Source: Pogona vitticeps (Eukaryota; Chordata; Lepidosauria; Squamata; Agamidae). Taken from it: DNA of 64,000 bases. The stretch is from assembly GCF_051106095.1 (NCBI RefSeq), contig NC_135786.1, positions 138,884,501 to 138,948,500 of the forward strand, read 5' to 3'. The number at the start of each line of letters is the position of its first letter. The stretch's first letter is position 1. A model generated the notes under the pieces. It searched no databases. It had not been told where the DNA came from and was given only the letters and a program-made list of their open reading frames with translations. A program made the translations under genes and the position numbers. Below, piece after piece: positions 1 to 11,023 of the stretch.

Positions 1-570
1 TGCAGAGGTAGTTGAGAGCATGTATATTAGGGTAAATTCTTAGGCATCAGATGCAGAACCCTACTTTACCAATGTAAGAGAAAAAGAGTGAAAAATAATA
101 CTCTATAGGGATAATTGTTTATAAGGATAAAAATGAGCCTGGGAACAATGTACCTATCAGTCACTGCTGTGGAGAACTGATTTGTTAAAGTTAATAGAGC
201 AATCTATAAAGTAAGACAAATTAGTGTTATTAGTCTAGATTTTATGGTTCAGTGCAAGTAATAATATGCAGTAAAGAAATAAGAATAATTAGGTATTATA
301 ATAAAATGTACTTCTTAATGTGGAAGAAAGTGTATATGCATTTTATTTGGTGTTGTTGACTTTAGTATCTCCAACAATTCTCCACGGCTGCCTGAGGGTG
401 TACGAAATAAGTAACCCTACAAAAGTAAAGTTCAAAACTGAAAATGAGTTCATAAAACATACTCACAGAGAGAGTGAAAATAAAAAGGACAGAAAAATTG
501 TAGTGAATGCAAAACTAGCATTATATCATTATAAAGCAAACAAACAGCAAATGTTACTCGAGATTTTAGC
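1..570. other. AT-rich stretch without recognised feature
   Basis: No coding frame, repeat family or RNA gene was recognised. The short open frame at 320-592 runs into the MITE that follows and has no family resemblance that I can see. Confidence 0.4.
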
Positions 571-572
571 TA

Positions 573-739
573 CCGTATTTTTCGCACTATAAGACACACT
601 TTTTTTCCACAAAACAGGGGGGGTGGAAAGTCTGTGCATCTTATGGAGCAAAGAAAACAGATTATTTTTTCCTGTTTTCTTCTCCTAAAAATTTGGTGCA
701 TCTTATGGAGAGGTGCGTCTTATGGAGCAAAAAATACAG
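573..739. mobile_element. MITE with TA target duplication (family T2)
   Basis: The two ends are inverted copies: CCGTATTTTTCGC at the left and GCAAAAAATACAG at the right. The inverted match continues inward through a TATAAGAC-type motif. TA dinucleotides flank the element at 571-572 and 740-741, as expected for Tc1/mariner-type insertion. A second member lies at 31707-31942. There is no coding capacity, so it must have been moved by a transposase elsewhere. Confidence 0.75.
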
Positions 740-1424
740 TAATTTGAGACTTTCATCTAATTAATACATGACACAGAAGAACAATAAACAAAAGGCTAGA
801 GCTACATAAAGCAAATTAATTTCCCAAACTATGACAGAGATCCAAAGAGAAGTTTTACGATTTGTCTAACTTTTTGGAGTAAGGTAGGGTGGAGTTTTTA
901 AAAAAACTTTTCTCTATCCCACTATAGAGAGCAACCTTATAGCAGGATACACCAAGTTTCTGAACTATCACTTGGTTATGAACGTGTTTTTCAGAACCAA
1001 AGAATAGTTGGTTCTGTATAATTTTGTTGGAGGTATAATTTTGTTGGATCTCAATTTACATATTTCATTCTCTTTGCCTCTTGATTATAAGAAATCCGTT
1101 GGTTTTTTTTTTTCCAGAAAAAGAAGCAGCTACATCTTCATTCTACGGGCAACTAGAATGAATTTATGACTGCAAATGGGTTTTGTTTGTTTTTATCTGC
1201 CAATCAACTTTTATCTTGGATACACTCATGCAACCCGTTATGTCAGATAACTATATTTGTGGCAGATTCCTCGGGAAGGAGCTCTACACAGGAATCATAT
1301 GCCTTCCAGGAGACACAGCTCCACTTCGTCAGCATGTAGCAGTAACATTCAAACTGTGCAGCCTTCAAAGAGGAGGTTCTAATCCCAACCCAGCAGCCAA
1401 ATGAGTATAACATGATGCTTTCTC

Positions 1425-1678
1425 CAGTGGTGTCATCGAAAAACAAACACAAATTCTTCTGTAGTCCCATGATGCCTCTTTTAACCATATCTATCTGCAG
1501 TATCCTTGCCATACAGGGTTTGAAAAAAAAACCTGTCTTGCGAGGCAAAGACCTAAACATCATCCAGCGAAAATTGGCCACAGGAATAATCATTTTGGGA
1601 AGCACAACATTGCTCAGAAAAGTCATCGTCTAGCTAATTCATCATTTTGTGAGGCAATCGTCTTGCGAGTCACCACTG
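1425..1678. mobile_element. Degenerate Tigger-like MITE (family T1)
   Basis: The left end CAGTGGTGTCATCG and the right end ACCACTG, with TCTTGCGAG just inside, match the termini of the six better copies in this window. The right flank is TA, but the left flank is not, so this copy is decayed or its left edge is slightly misplaced. Confidence 0.6.
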
Positions 1679-2021
1679 TATTGTTAAAAAAAACATATAC
1701 TATGTAGTAAATAGTGGACAGAGTGTCTCTCAGTACTGAATATTTGCTAATTAGTTATTCTTAGCTCCTGCCTTCCCTCTATGTAATCTCCCCTGCCCCC
1801 CCCCCCGTTCATTTTATCCAACCAGCTACAAGAGAACAACTGGGTCAGTGTCACCTAGAAAAACAAGGGCTTGAACTTGGACCTCTCATATTCTGATCCA
1901 ACACCATAACCAACATACCACAGTGTCACTCCTCAGACTCTTAGAATGAAGGAGCTGGAGTTTCTTCCAGGCAGTTACATTCCTAGACAAACTCTGATCA
2001 ATCCTAGCAACATTATTTTTA

Positions 2022-2102
2022 GAAACCACCAGCTGTGCTGGCCAGCATTTCTGGGAGTTGTAGTCCAAGAACACTTAGATTACCCAAGGTTGGGAACCAC
2101 TG
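2022..2102. mobile_element. Fragment of hAT-type hairpin MITE (family H)
   Basis: It carries the family core CTGGGAGTTGTAGTCCAAGA and the terminal GGGAACCACTG also seen in the complete copies at 10231-10366 and 30476-30611. Only the right half is clear, so the left boundary is approximate. Confidence 0.5.
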
Positions 2103-2104
2103 CT

Positions 2105-4050
2105 ATGCAGGGCTGCGGCAAACTGCAGATAAGTGAAACCACAGATACTGACTAATCCCACAGATATGGGACTCAAACTTCCCTATGTAACGAGTGGTTC
2201 TTCATTGAATTTAAATTTTCTCTGCTTCCAAGTTTTTTCTTTAATTGTAAACCCATGCAATTTACAGGTTGCTTCTTCAGAAAATCAAAACAATATCACT
2301 TCATATAGCGTATTCCCTCTTAAGAGCAGTTTTCCTTTACTTTTGAAGGCTCTAACTGAATTTCAGTTTAATTACCTGAACTCAAAGGTTTCAAGCCCAT
2401 CAGATGGCCTTTCAAGGTATTAGCAGATCCCATAACCAATTACCCACATTCTCCTCTACTTATTGCAAATGTGACCTTTCCTTTGAGTTTGATTGCAAGT
2501 TTCCTGCTGAGGGTGTATAACTATCTCTGTGTCTAAGTATGGCTATTGTCTTTGCATGTGATGACTGTGGTTAATTTTAATACACTTTGATGGCTGGAGA
2601 ACAAATAAGTGTCGGTGACAAAGCGCAGAGACATTTGAAGGAGGATAAGCCACCACTTTAATGAGTGGGGATCAGCAAGCTAAGAGGCCTGCCAGTGACA
2701 AACCAGAAGACTTGCAATCCAGACAAAGGGGAATGTTTGCCTATCTGCAGGTAATAAGAAACTCATTACTATGGCTTACCCATGAAAAGAAAAAGAGAAA
2801 AAAAATAGAGAGAGAGAGGAATGGATAAAAATAGCTATTAACAAGTTGCTTAAACAAAAGGTTTGAATGAGGCTCACCCCTGTTTGCCACAAAGGAACCT
2901 ATTTGTTATAGATTGGTAAGTATTAAGTGTTGGTTTTTGTTTTTTTGAAAATACAAAAGAAATGGCAGCCGATACAGCTATAAGACCACTGAAAAAATAA
3001 AATGAAAAATAACTGCTAGCTTTTGACCTATATTGGTCTTCATCAGACTGTGCACCAATATACTATAGATAGTGTCGAGGGGGGGGGACCATATGAAAGA
3101 CCCCAAATGTATGCCAAATGTGCATATCAGGCCTGTTTCTTAAAAGTGAGTTCCAGACTGCAGGCTACAACTACAAGGCAGGAGTGTAGGCTTCAAATCC
3201 TACTCCAATGGTTGTTGGTTGGATTATCTTCTCCAAATTTGTCAAGCAAAGGGCTGCCAAGTATGCAGCATTCCCCCTGCCCCATTGTTTTTTTCTTGGA
3301 AATGTATTTTAAAATGGAACTTTGTTGACAACATTGAGCTGCACACCAAGGATTGCCAGAGCCCAAACTCTTCCTCTTCTTCAGAGGAAGAAGGAAGAAG
3401 TGCTTAGCCCAATGGTTCTTAGGGCAGCAGTGGACAAATGCAGAGGTGCCGTTTAATAGACATGAGAGTGTCTGTCAACAGACTTAACAGAAAATAGCTA
3501 GAATTTCTTGGGTTTGGCCTTTTCAACCTGAAATTTTAATGGCTGTTGGAAGGATTTGGAATGTGGTTATTTCCTTTTCGGTGTAAAGAAAAGCTTGGAG
3601 AGATCCGCCTAGTCTCACTTCTTCCCTTAGAAAAGGAAAAATGATCAATCTGGGTGCTACTTGGTTAAAGAGAACAAAACCTTTACTATGCTGTTCCTTT
3701 TACAAAGGGCAAAGCTACATGTCCACACCTCAATCTTTAGAGAGCAGAAAATAGAGAGGTAGAGGAGCAACTGTTAGGGAACAACAGGAAGGGAGGACCT
3801 TGAGTGTAGGGGTCATGAAATGAGAAGGCTGATAGTTTATGTGGTCACAAGTAATTAGGATAGCAAATTATCCTGATGGACGACTAGAAGAAGAAGACCT
3901 TACACGGCCCCAGGAGGACTCTCTTTTATTAATCTTACAAGCTCACAGATAGTTGATAGTATGCAGATAGTTGAAAGTGTTCAGATAGGACAATGGTTCC
4001 ATAATGCCATGAGGATTGGCCCAAAGAAAGGCTTTGAAGTTAGCTCTCTA
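2105..4050. other. Low-copy non-coding stretch
   Basis: No gene or known repeat was recognised. The part at about 2460-2760 is free of simple repeats and TE motifs and has the texture of conserved non-coding DNA. That is an impression only; a multi-vertebrate alignment would decide it. Confidence 0.3.
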
Positions 4051-4324
4051 TCACTATGAGAAAGAGGAAGAATGGGTAGCCACGCCTCCCGGAAGCAGCC
4101 GCATCTTGCTAGGAGAGTAAGCCCTCACTACAACAACAATGTGGCTTAGCAACCTTGGGGAGGGCACTCCCACACTTGAGAAGCAGGGGGAAATGATTGT
4201 TAAGAGAGTCACACATACAACTTCGGAACTAGAAAAATACAGGACATGCTCCCCACTGACACCCAGTGTTAAAGGTAAAGCACGTAAGACTGCATTTTTT
4301 TCAGCACTGACAACCCAAGCAAGA

Positions 4325-4396
4325 CATGCGGGGAACTGAAGTATTGGGATTGCCACTGCATGCAGTGGTAATCCCAATACTTCAGTTCCCCGCATG
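4325..4396. repeat. Near-perfect 72-base palindrome
   Basis: The two halves (4325-4360 and 4361-4396) are reverse complements with one mismatch (G4352 against T4369). The centre is CACTGCATGCAGTG, so there is no spacer loop. The left arm contains GGGGAACTGAAGTATTGGGA and the right arm its complement. It is not a known TIR family here and has no obvious target duplication. Confidence 0.9.
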
Positions 4397-4556
4397 AACA
4401 GAGCTTGGAAACATTGGCATTAACTCTAATGCATTAATGTTAAATTGAAAATAAATGAGCAACACTCATCTTTTTAATAAAAGCTATGAAATGAATTCAC
4501 TGTGTTGATATTTGATTGCTCATTAATTTGGTCACTTGTAAGCTTAAACATCTGTA

Positions 4557-4970
4557 CAGTGGTGCCCCGCATGACGACTATAATGTGTTCCTTTAAAATC
4601 TCTGTACAGTGAAATCTTCATCTTGCAAAAATAAAAAACCCATTGGAATGTATTGAAAACCGGTTAATGCGTTCCAGTGGGGGAAATACCTGCTCGTCCA
4701 GCAAAGATCCTCTATAGGGCAGCCATTTTGCGATCCCTGTCTTGCAGAAATAGGTCCGGAAAACAGCGGGGAGCCTTTTTGCGAACCGCCGATCAGCTGT
4801 TTTAAATTGTCATCCAGTGAAAAAACAGTTCCCAAAGCAGGGACCAAATCGACATAAAGTGAAAAAAACCCATAGGAACCATCATTTTGTGATCGCTATA
4901 GCAATTGCAAAAAAGGCATCGTCAAGCGATTTCGTCATTTAACGGGGTAAGCGTCTAGCGGGCACCACTG
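4557..4970. mobile_element. Tigger-like MITE (family T1)
   Basis: The termini CAGTGGTGCCCCGCATGACGA and AGCGGGCACCACTG are inverted repeats, flanked by TA at 4555-4556 and 4971-4972. The interior holds the family landmarks: the CATTGGAATG motif, GGGCAGCCATTTTG and CGATCAGCTG. It is about 410 bp and non-coding. The TIR style and TA target site point to the Tc1/mariner superfamily, pogo/Tigger branch. Confidence 0.85.
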
Positions 4971-4989
4971 TATTACTAAAAATGGCCAA

Positions 4990-5405
4990 CCCTCCTTCCC
5001 ATTTGCTGAGGGGAGGGCCTTCTCTTGGTCCCATAGCCATTGTAGGCATATTTGGTCAGGACTCAAGAGCAGGCATTTTTGGTAGTTGCCACTAGTCTAT
5101 TGAATTCTTTGCCTCATGAGACCAGGATGTACCTCTTCTTGCAGTCCTTCTGACAGCAACTGAAAACCTTCCCTTTTTAAATTGGCCTTTGACGTCCAAA
5201 GGCACTTGCAGGACTGTAATTTTTATTAGTTTTAGTTTTCATTATCAGTTGTTTTTAATTTGTTTAAATTTGCTTTAATGATGTTTTTATCACTGTTCAG
5301 GTTTAATCCTATTTTAATTTTAATATTAACATGTCATTTTTAGCTGTTGTACATCACCCTGAGTCCCTTCTCTGAAAGATCAGACATAGATAAAGTAAAA
5401 TAAAA
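4990..5405 (+). mobile_element. Decayed L2/CR1-type LINE 3' end
   Basis: It starts with remnants of the reverse transcriptase C-terminal region (GAGGGCCTTCTC and similar). It then passes through a T-rich 3' UTR into CACCCTGAGTCCCTTCTCTG and an AAATAAAATAA tail. The same layout recurs in other LINE tails of the window. It is strongly diverged. Confidence 0.55.
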
Positions 5406-6089
5406 TAACACAAAACATTAATCATTCCAACTGATACACAGGTATTCTTTAAGGATTAAAGTTACAACTTTTAAAATGCTATTTTCAAAATGAACAAATT
5501 AAAATTGTGAAAAGGTCTAAAGTTTTATAAGTTCTATTGTTACTGAGCTGCTGCAATAACAATTAAGTCTTGAAGACAGTTTTCCTAGCCTTAGGACACA
5601 AATTCAGATTAGTGAAAATAAAGAATTAGGTGTGCATTTTCAGCAAATATGCACTGCAAAACAAAACACAAAAGGTCTAATTTTTTTGTCATATGATTGT
5701 CTCAAATTTTTACACATTGTATCAACATCATCATTATAACTACGTTCTTATTCTTGGGGGGGAAATCATTAAAAAGAAGAACGTTCTTATTTTTCCCCAA
5801 TAGGATGCAATGGAAATCAACAATTTCTACAGAATCTTTTAAATAGTTAAAAAGGATGTTTTGTGGATCCATAGGAAACTTAGAAAATTATGCATTAATT
5901 AATTAACACATGTGAAGAAATTGTTACCCATGTAATACTACTACTCAGAATTTACTGACAAATTATAAACCTACTGACGTTGAAACTAATCAGCTGTCTA
6001 AGTGATACAAAGTGAAGAGTTTTTAAAGAACTCAAATGTGAGATTGCTGATCATCCAGCAAGTAATACTACACACCCCTGTGTTTGGCC

Positions 6090-7260
6090 TCTACACCAGG
6101 GCACTGGAAAACAATCAACATGGCACCCTTTCTGAAATAGATTCCTAGGAAATTATAAGCCAGTTAAGTTTAACCTTTGTTCTGGATAAATTGATGTAAA
6201 GCATTTGTAATACTAAAATTATTATGAAGAAGAATCAACATGACTTTGGCAATGTGTGAGTTCTGTCTCACTAACATTTCAGAGTATCAATCCTCACACA
6301 GATAGGGATCACCCACTAAATGCTGTTGCTTAGATTTTCAAAAGCTCCTATCCAAAGCTCTTAAGCAAATGTAACATTCAAAGGATAAGAAGAGAGGTTG
6401 TGTTATTCATGGGAAACTAGCCAAAAAACTGAGGGAAAGCATAGGAATAAAGAGTCGGTCATCACAAAGGGATGCTGCAAACAGTAGGGAAGGGTAATGG
6501 GTCTCAAAATGGCATGTGAGCAAGTGCAAAGTAGTGGGAAAATTAATAGTAAACCTATTGTCACATACATGCTGGCGTCCACAACTATCAGAGCTAGAGA
6601 TGGATACAAACTGCCAGTTCAATGGTTTGTGCTAGATTGTTTATCAGCCAAACAGGTTTTGGTGCTTCCCACTCAGAGCCAGTAGCCTGGCTTCCCTACT
6701 ATGTCTTCTCTAGGTGCTGCCTCAGAGTGCATGCCTCTTGCAGGAGGCAGGGCTTTGAAGCCCCTAATACCCGTTTGGCCAAAAAGCTAACTGGCACGAA
6801 CCACCAAATTGGCAGCTCATGTCCATTTCTAATCAGAACCGTTTAGTGATGAACTAGGAAAGGGAGCTGGAGGTAAGGCGGTGAAAAGTTCCATGAAAAA
6901 GTGTGTGGCGGTTTTGAAGAAGACAAATTCTTTACTGGAGACAGGGATGGAAAATGAAATCATCAACATCAGATTTCATTCATGTAAATCTATGGTGCAA
7001 CGTCACTCAGAATTCAATAAATAGTTTGATCTCTATGCCCCAAAACAAATATCAGAGGGCTGGGAAAGGTGCAGAAAAGGACAACCTGGATGATCATGAG
7101 CCTGGAACAATTCCTCTATGAGGAAATGGTAGAAATACTGAGGGTTCCTTAGACTGAAGAAAAAGTGAGTAAGGGAAGGGCATGTACATAGAGTAACTAC
7201 ACATGCTGTGGGAAAAGCAGACGGAGAGCTGTTTCATACAATTATATACGATTGGAACTA
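6090..7260 (+). mobile_element. Ancient CR1-like LINE remnant
   Basis: Pieces in the right order recall the CR1 reverse transcriptase region. They include AATTATAAGCCAGTTAAG at about 6153, GAGCAAGTGCAAAGTAGTGG at about 6518, a CATGTAAATCTATGGTGCAA piece near 6979, and GTGCAGAAAAGGACAACCTGGA near 7070. The last corresponds to the 'VQ-R-T-MI' segment of CR1 proteins. No open frame survives. Boundaries are approximate. Confidence 0.55.
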
Positions 7261-7418
7261 GACGATGAACTTGACAGGTGTTAAATTAAACAACGGGTTA
7301 TTAAATTTCCATTTCAATTGATTATAAATCCTAGAAGCCCAACACTAAGGTGAAGAAAAACTAGTATGCCTGGTATCTGGAAATTTGACTGAATGGTAGT
7401 GCATTGCAAAGGGTAGCC

Positions 7419-7789
7419 TGTGTGGTGGCAAGGCTGACCCACCTTTGTCGACCCAGTGGGTAGACCAGGTGACAAACACCCTCAAAACCCTTCACTAAGG
7501 ATGGGGTTGCCATTTAACTTGCGTAGTGTTCACCCTACTCATTAATATTTATGTTGAGCTTTGCATGCACCAATAGGAATTGGCGAGGGGTGGACTTAAG
7601 TGGGGTGAAGAAAAGGAAGGGGAGAGAGAAGAGAGTAGGTGGTTGAAAGTGAAGAGAAAAGTTTAGTGGAGAGTGAACAGCATTGACTGGACTGTTAGCA
7701 CCTGTAACAATAAACAATTTTTACTTGATTCTTAAATGATACGCTGCTGGGACCTCTGCCATTAATGGTGAATAAAGTTGATATAAGCA
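7419..7789 (+). mobile_element. LTR fossil (family LTR-A)
   Basis: A 371-bp segment starts with TGTGTGG and ends with CA. A poly(A) signal AATAAA at 7709-7714 lies about 75 bp before its end. It is followed at once by a primer-site-like ATTGGTGGCAG. A second copy in opposite orientation lies at 18245-18619 with the same start, length and following motif, which supports the boundaries. No capsid, polymerase or envelope gene is recognisable next to it. Whether the family is Ty3-like or retroviral cannot be told from the LTR alone. Confidence 0.6.
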
Positions 7790-8029
7790 ATTGGTGGCAG
7801 CTGAATAGAGACTTTACCACCTGGGTAATCCCTTCTACCAAACTAGAGAAACAGGCAGTATCCCCTTTCAACTGCTACTTCAGCAATGCCACACTTAAGG
7901 GCAAAATTTTCCCTGTCCCTTTGTTTAAAAGTAACATTCTTGGTGAAACATACACAGTCTGTTATTTTGGTTATGCCACCTTAACAATGTGTCCCAGCAT
8001 TGGCCACCAGTATGCCAATGGTACCTTGG

Positions 8030-8263
8030 GACCACATTTGTTTTTTATTATTATTTGCATACTTATTGTTTTAGACTTAGTATTGTCTTTTAATTATATA
8101 AACTGCTTCTTTATACTCATTGTTCTTGGCATTAAATGTTTTCTTTTCATGATGTAAGCCACCATTGTGTACTCATTGTTTTCAGCTTCAGTGATGTAAG
8201 CCGCCTTGAGTTCTTTTTAAGGAAAAAGGTGGCGGGGGGGGGAATATTTTAAATAAATAAATT
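8030..8263 (+). mobile_element. LINE (L2/CR1-type) 3' UTR and tail
   Basis: A T-rich stretch is followed by GTAAGCCGCCTTGAGTTC, a G-rich run and an AAATAAATAAAT tail. This is the usual 3' terminus of this LINE class in reptiles. It is 5' truncated. Confidence 0.6.
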
Positions 8264-9200
8264 TTCAAAAATAAGAATAACCAGTGTATGAAAAACCTAA
8301 ATACATTCATTTTTTAAAAAATAAAAAGAATAAGGTTCAATATGACAAGCAATGAAATTCTTATTATACAGCAGAAATCTCGTTTACTTCTCTTTCTTTA
8401 TATATAAGGAACTCACAGAGAGTTCCTTATAAATATATATAGATGGATGCTTGCTTTTATGTAAGTTCCAACGAAAACACCCTATATTTCCACAGCTTCT
8501 TCACAAAAACAGACCTTTCTCAGCACAGCTCTTAACTAACCAATCTTCATGGCCATGTGTATGCACATTCATTTCATCTGGTAGGCCTCTCACAATTTAT
8601 AAATGGGAATGTTAACATTATATTGAATATAATTTTTATTGTAGAAAAGTCCAGGAAAAAGTTCATTTCAAGCAAATTTTACATTTATGATTTTACACTG
8701 ATTTTAATTATCTTTGAAGGTGAAAACAAGCTTTCATACATCTTCCTAACTTGAGAGGTTGAATTTTTTAGAGGTGGGAGGAGATTAGGTATGATTAATA
8801 AAATATACTCTCGTAAAAATAAAGAGTCTGCCAAGTTCACTGCTGAATGAGTTTGCCAGGCCTGGTTTTTAAACTTGTATCTGTTCTGGTACCATAGCAG
8901 AGGGAAAAGAGGAAATGACATTGCAGATAATCTGTCATGAGACATGACAATTTAAAAATCTCATCAACTCTACCAAAATTCAATTGCTTAAAAAGTGCCT
9001 CCAACTCCCTTTGTGAATTTTACAGTGATTTTAGGGGGAGTGGAAAGGAAGAGGTAGAATGACCCAATGGAACATAATTAGTTCAAACTTCATCATTTTT
9101 TATAATGGCACAAAACATTAAATTGTAAATCTAACCATGTCTAATAAATTAGTACTGTAACACTGAGATTAGCCTCTTAGGAATCAAACCCAGTTTAGCA
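8264..9200. other. AT-rich stretch without recognised gene
   Basis: The stretch holds only a small hairpin at 8403-8431 (12-bp arms, TATAAGGAACTC and its complement, 5-base loop) inside TA-rich sequence. No conserved coding frame was seen. Confidence 0.35.
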
Positions 9201-9593
9201 TGACTAAAGAGGCTCTATCAAATATGAATGTTCTAGCTATCTGTCATCGCTCGAGTCTGTCAGCTTTGGATAGTTCTCTGTCATGCCAGAGTTCTGAACG
9301 TAATTGCTCATGATGATGCGTTTATTGTGTTTGCAGTCATGGGCATCTAAGTGCACCAGATGACGACCTCGCTGTTTTATCTTAGGTCCACAACCAGTCA
9401 TTTTCATGAATAAAAAACACTTACTCAACAGCGAATGTTCTAAGCTTGGTTAATTCTACCATGTCAAGCTTGAGAGGTCTGGTTCCTTGTAGTCCAGGGA
9501 CTTCCTGCCCAAGCTGCAGTTTTCTTGGTGGAAGGGACTTCTGTCACCCCGAGAACTCTTTCAATCTACTCAAACATTTGAAATGCTCTAGAT

Positions 9594-10166
<573 letters not shown>

Positions 10167-10230
10167 CTCTAGATGTCACCCACCAGCATTCCCGCAGCGT
10201 GACATTATTAATTCCTCTCTTTGTCTGCAT

Positions 10231-10366
10231 CACTGGTTCTTAACCTTTGTTACTCAGATGTTTTTGGACTGCAACTCCCAGAAGCCTTCACCATCAGCTC
10301 TGCTGGCTGAGGTTTCTGGGAGTTGTAGTTGAAAAACACCTGTGTAACAAAGGTTAAGAACCACTG
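10231..10366. mobile_element. hAT-type hairpin MITE, complete copy (family H)
   Basis: The termini CACTGGTTCTTAACCTTTGT and ACAAAGGTTAAGAACCACTG are inverted repeats, and most of the 136 bp folds back on itself. The core is CTGCAACTCCCAGAAGCC with its inverse CTGGGAGTTGTAGT. The 8-bp target duplication is GTCTGCAT/GTCTACAT (10223-10230 and 10367-10374), with one difference. Confidence 0.9.
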
Positions 10367-10867
10367 GTCTACATTACCTACTTTTTTCTTCCTGTTTTCT
10401 TCTTCACCTCCTTATTGGTTGGGGTGGTAAAATCCAATTCCCGTCCAGTAAGTGTTGATGCCAGAAATATGAAGCCTAGTAGTCAGTCTACAGGCTGTTC
10501 AAAAGGTGGCGTAAAGGATGTGTCTCTTCTTCTTGTATCGGCTGATGTCTGCAGGGCCTGGTCTCTGCTTTCTCTTCTTATTCCCTCTGAGTGTAAATAC
10601 ACTACCAATTTCATAGCAGTTTGGTACCACTTTAGCTGCCGTAACTCCATCCTATGGAATTCTGTGATTTGTAGTTTAGTGAGTTACTTCTAATTCTCTG
10701 CTAGTGAATTTTACTGCATTTCTCTCAACCACAGCATAGAACTCGAAGAATTTCACCAAACTATGTCCCAGAATTCGTTCAGATAGACTCTATCTGATAG
10801 AACCACTGCAAGGAAAGAGGCACCAGACAGATATAACTGTATTAGGTAGACAAAGTTCTCTCTTTCC

Positions 10868-10869
10868 AT

Positions 10870-10920
<51 letters not shown>

Positions 10921-10953
10921 TTTGTTTGTTTGTTTGTTTGTTTGTTTGTTTGT

Positions 10954-11020
<67 letters not shown>

Positions 11021-11023
11021 TTT
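10868..11023. repeat. (ATTT)n-(GTTT)n-(ATTT)n microsatellite
   Basis: A pure tetranucleotide tract whose middle has switched to GTTT units (about 10921-10953). It forms the extended AAAT-type tail of the minus-strand L2 that follows. Confidence 0.95.
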
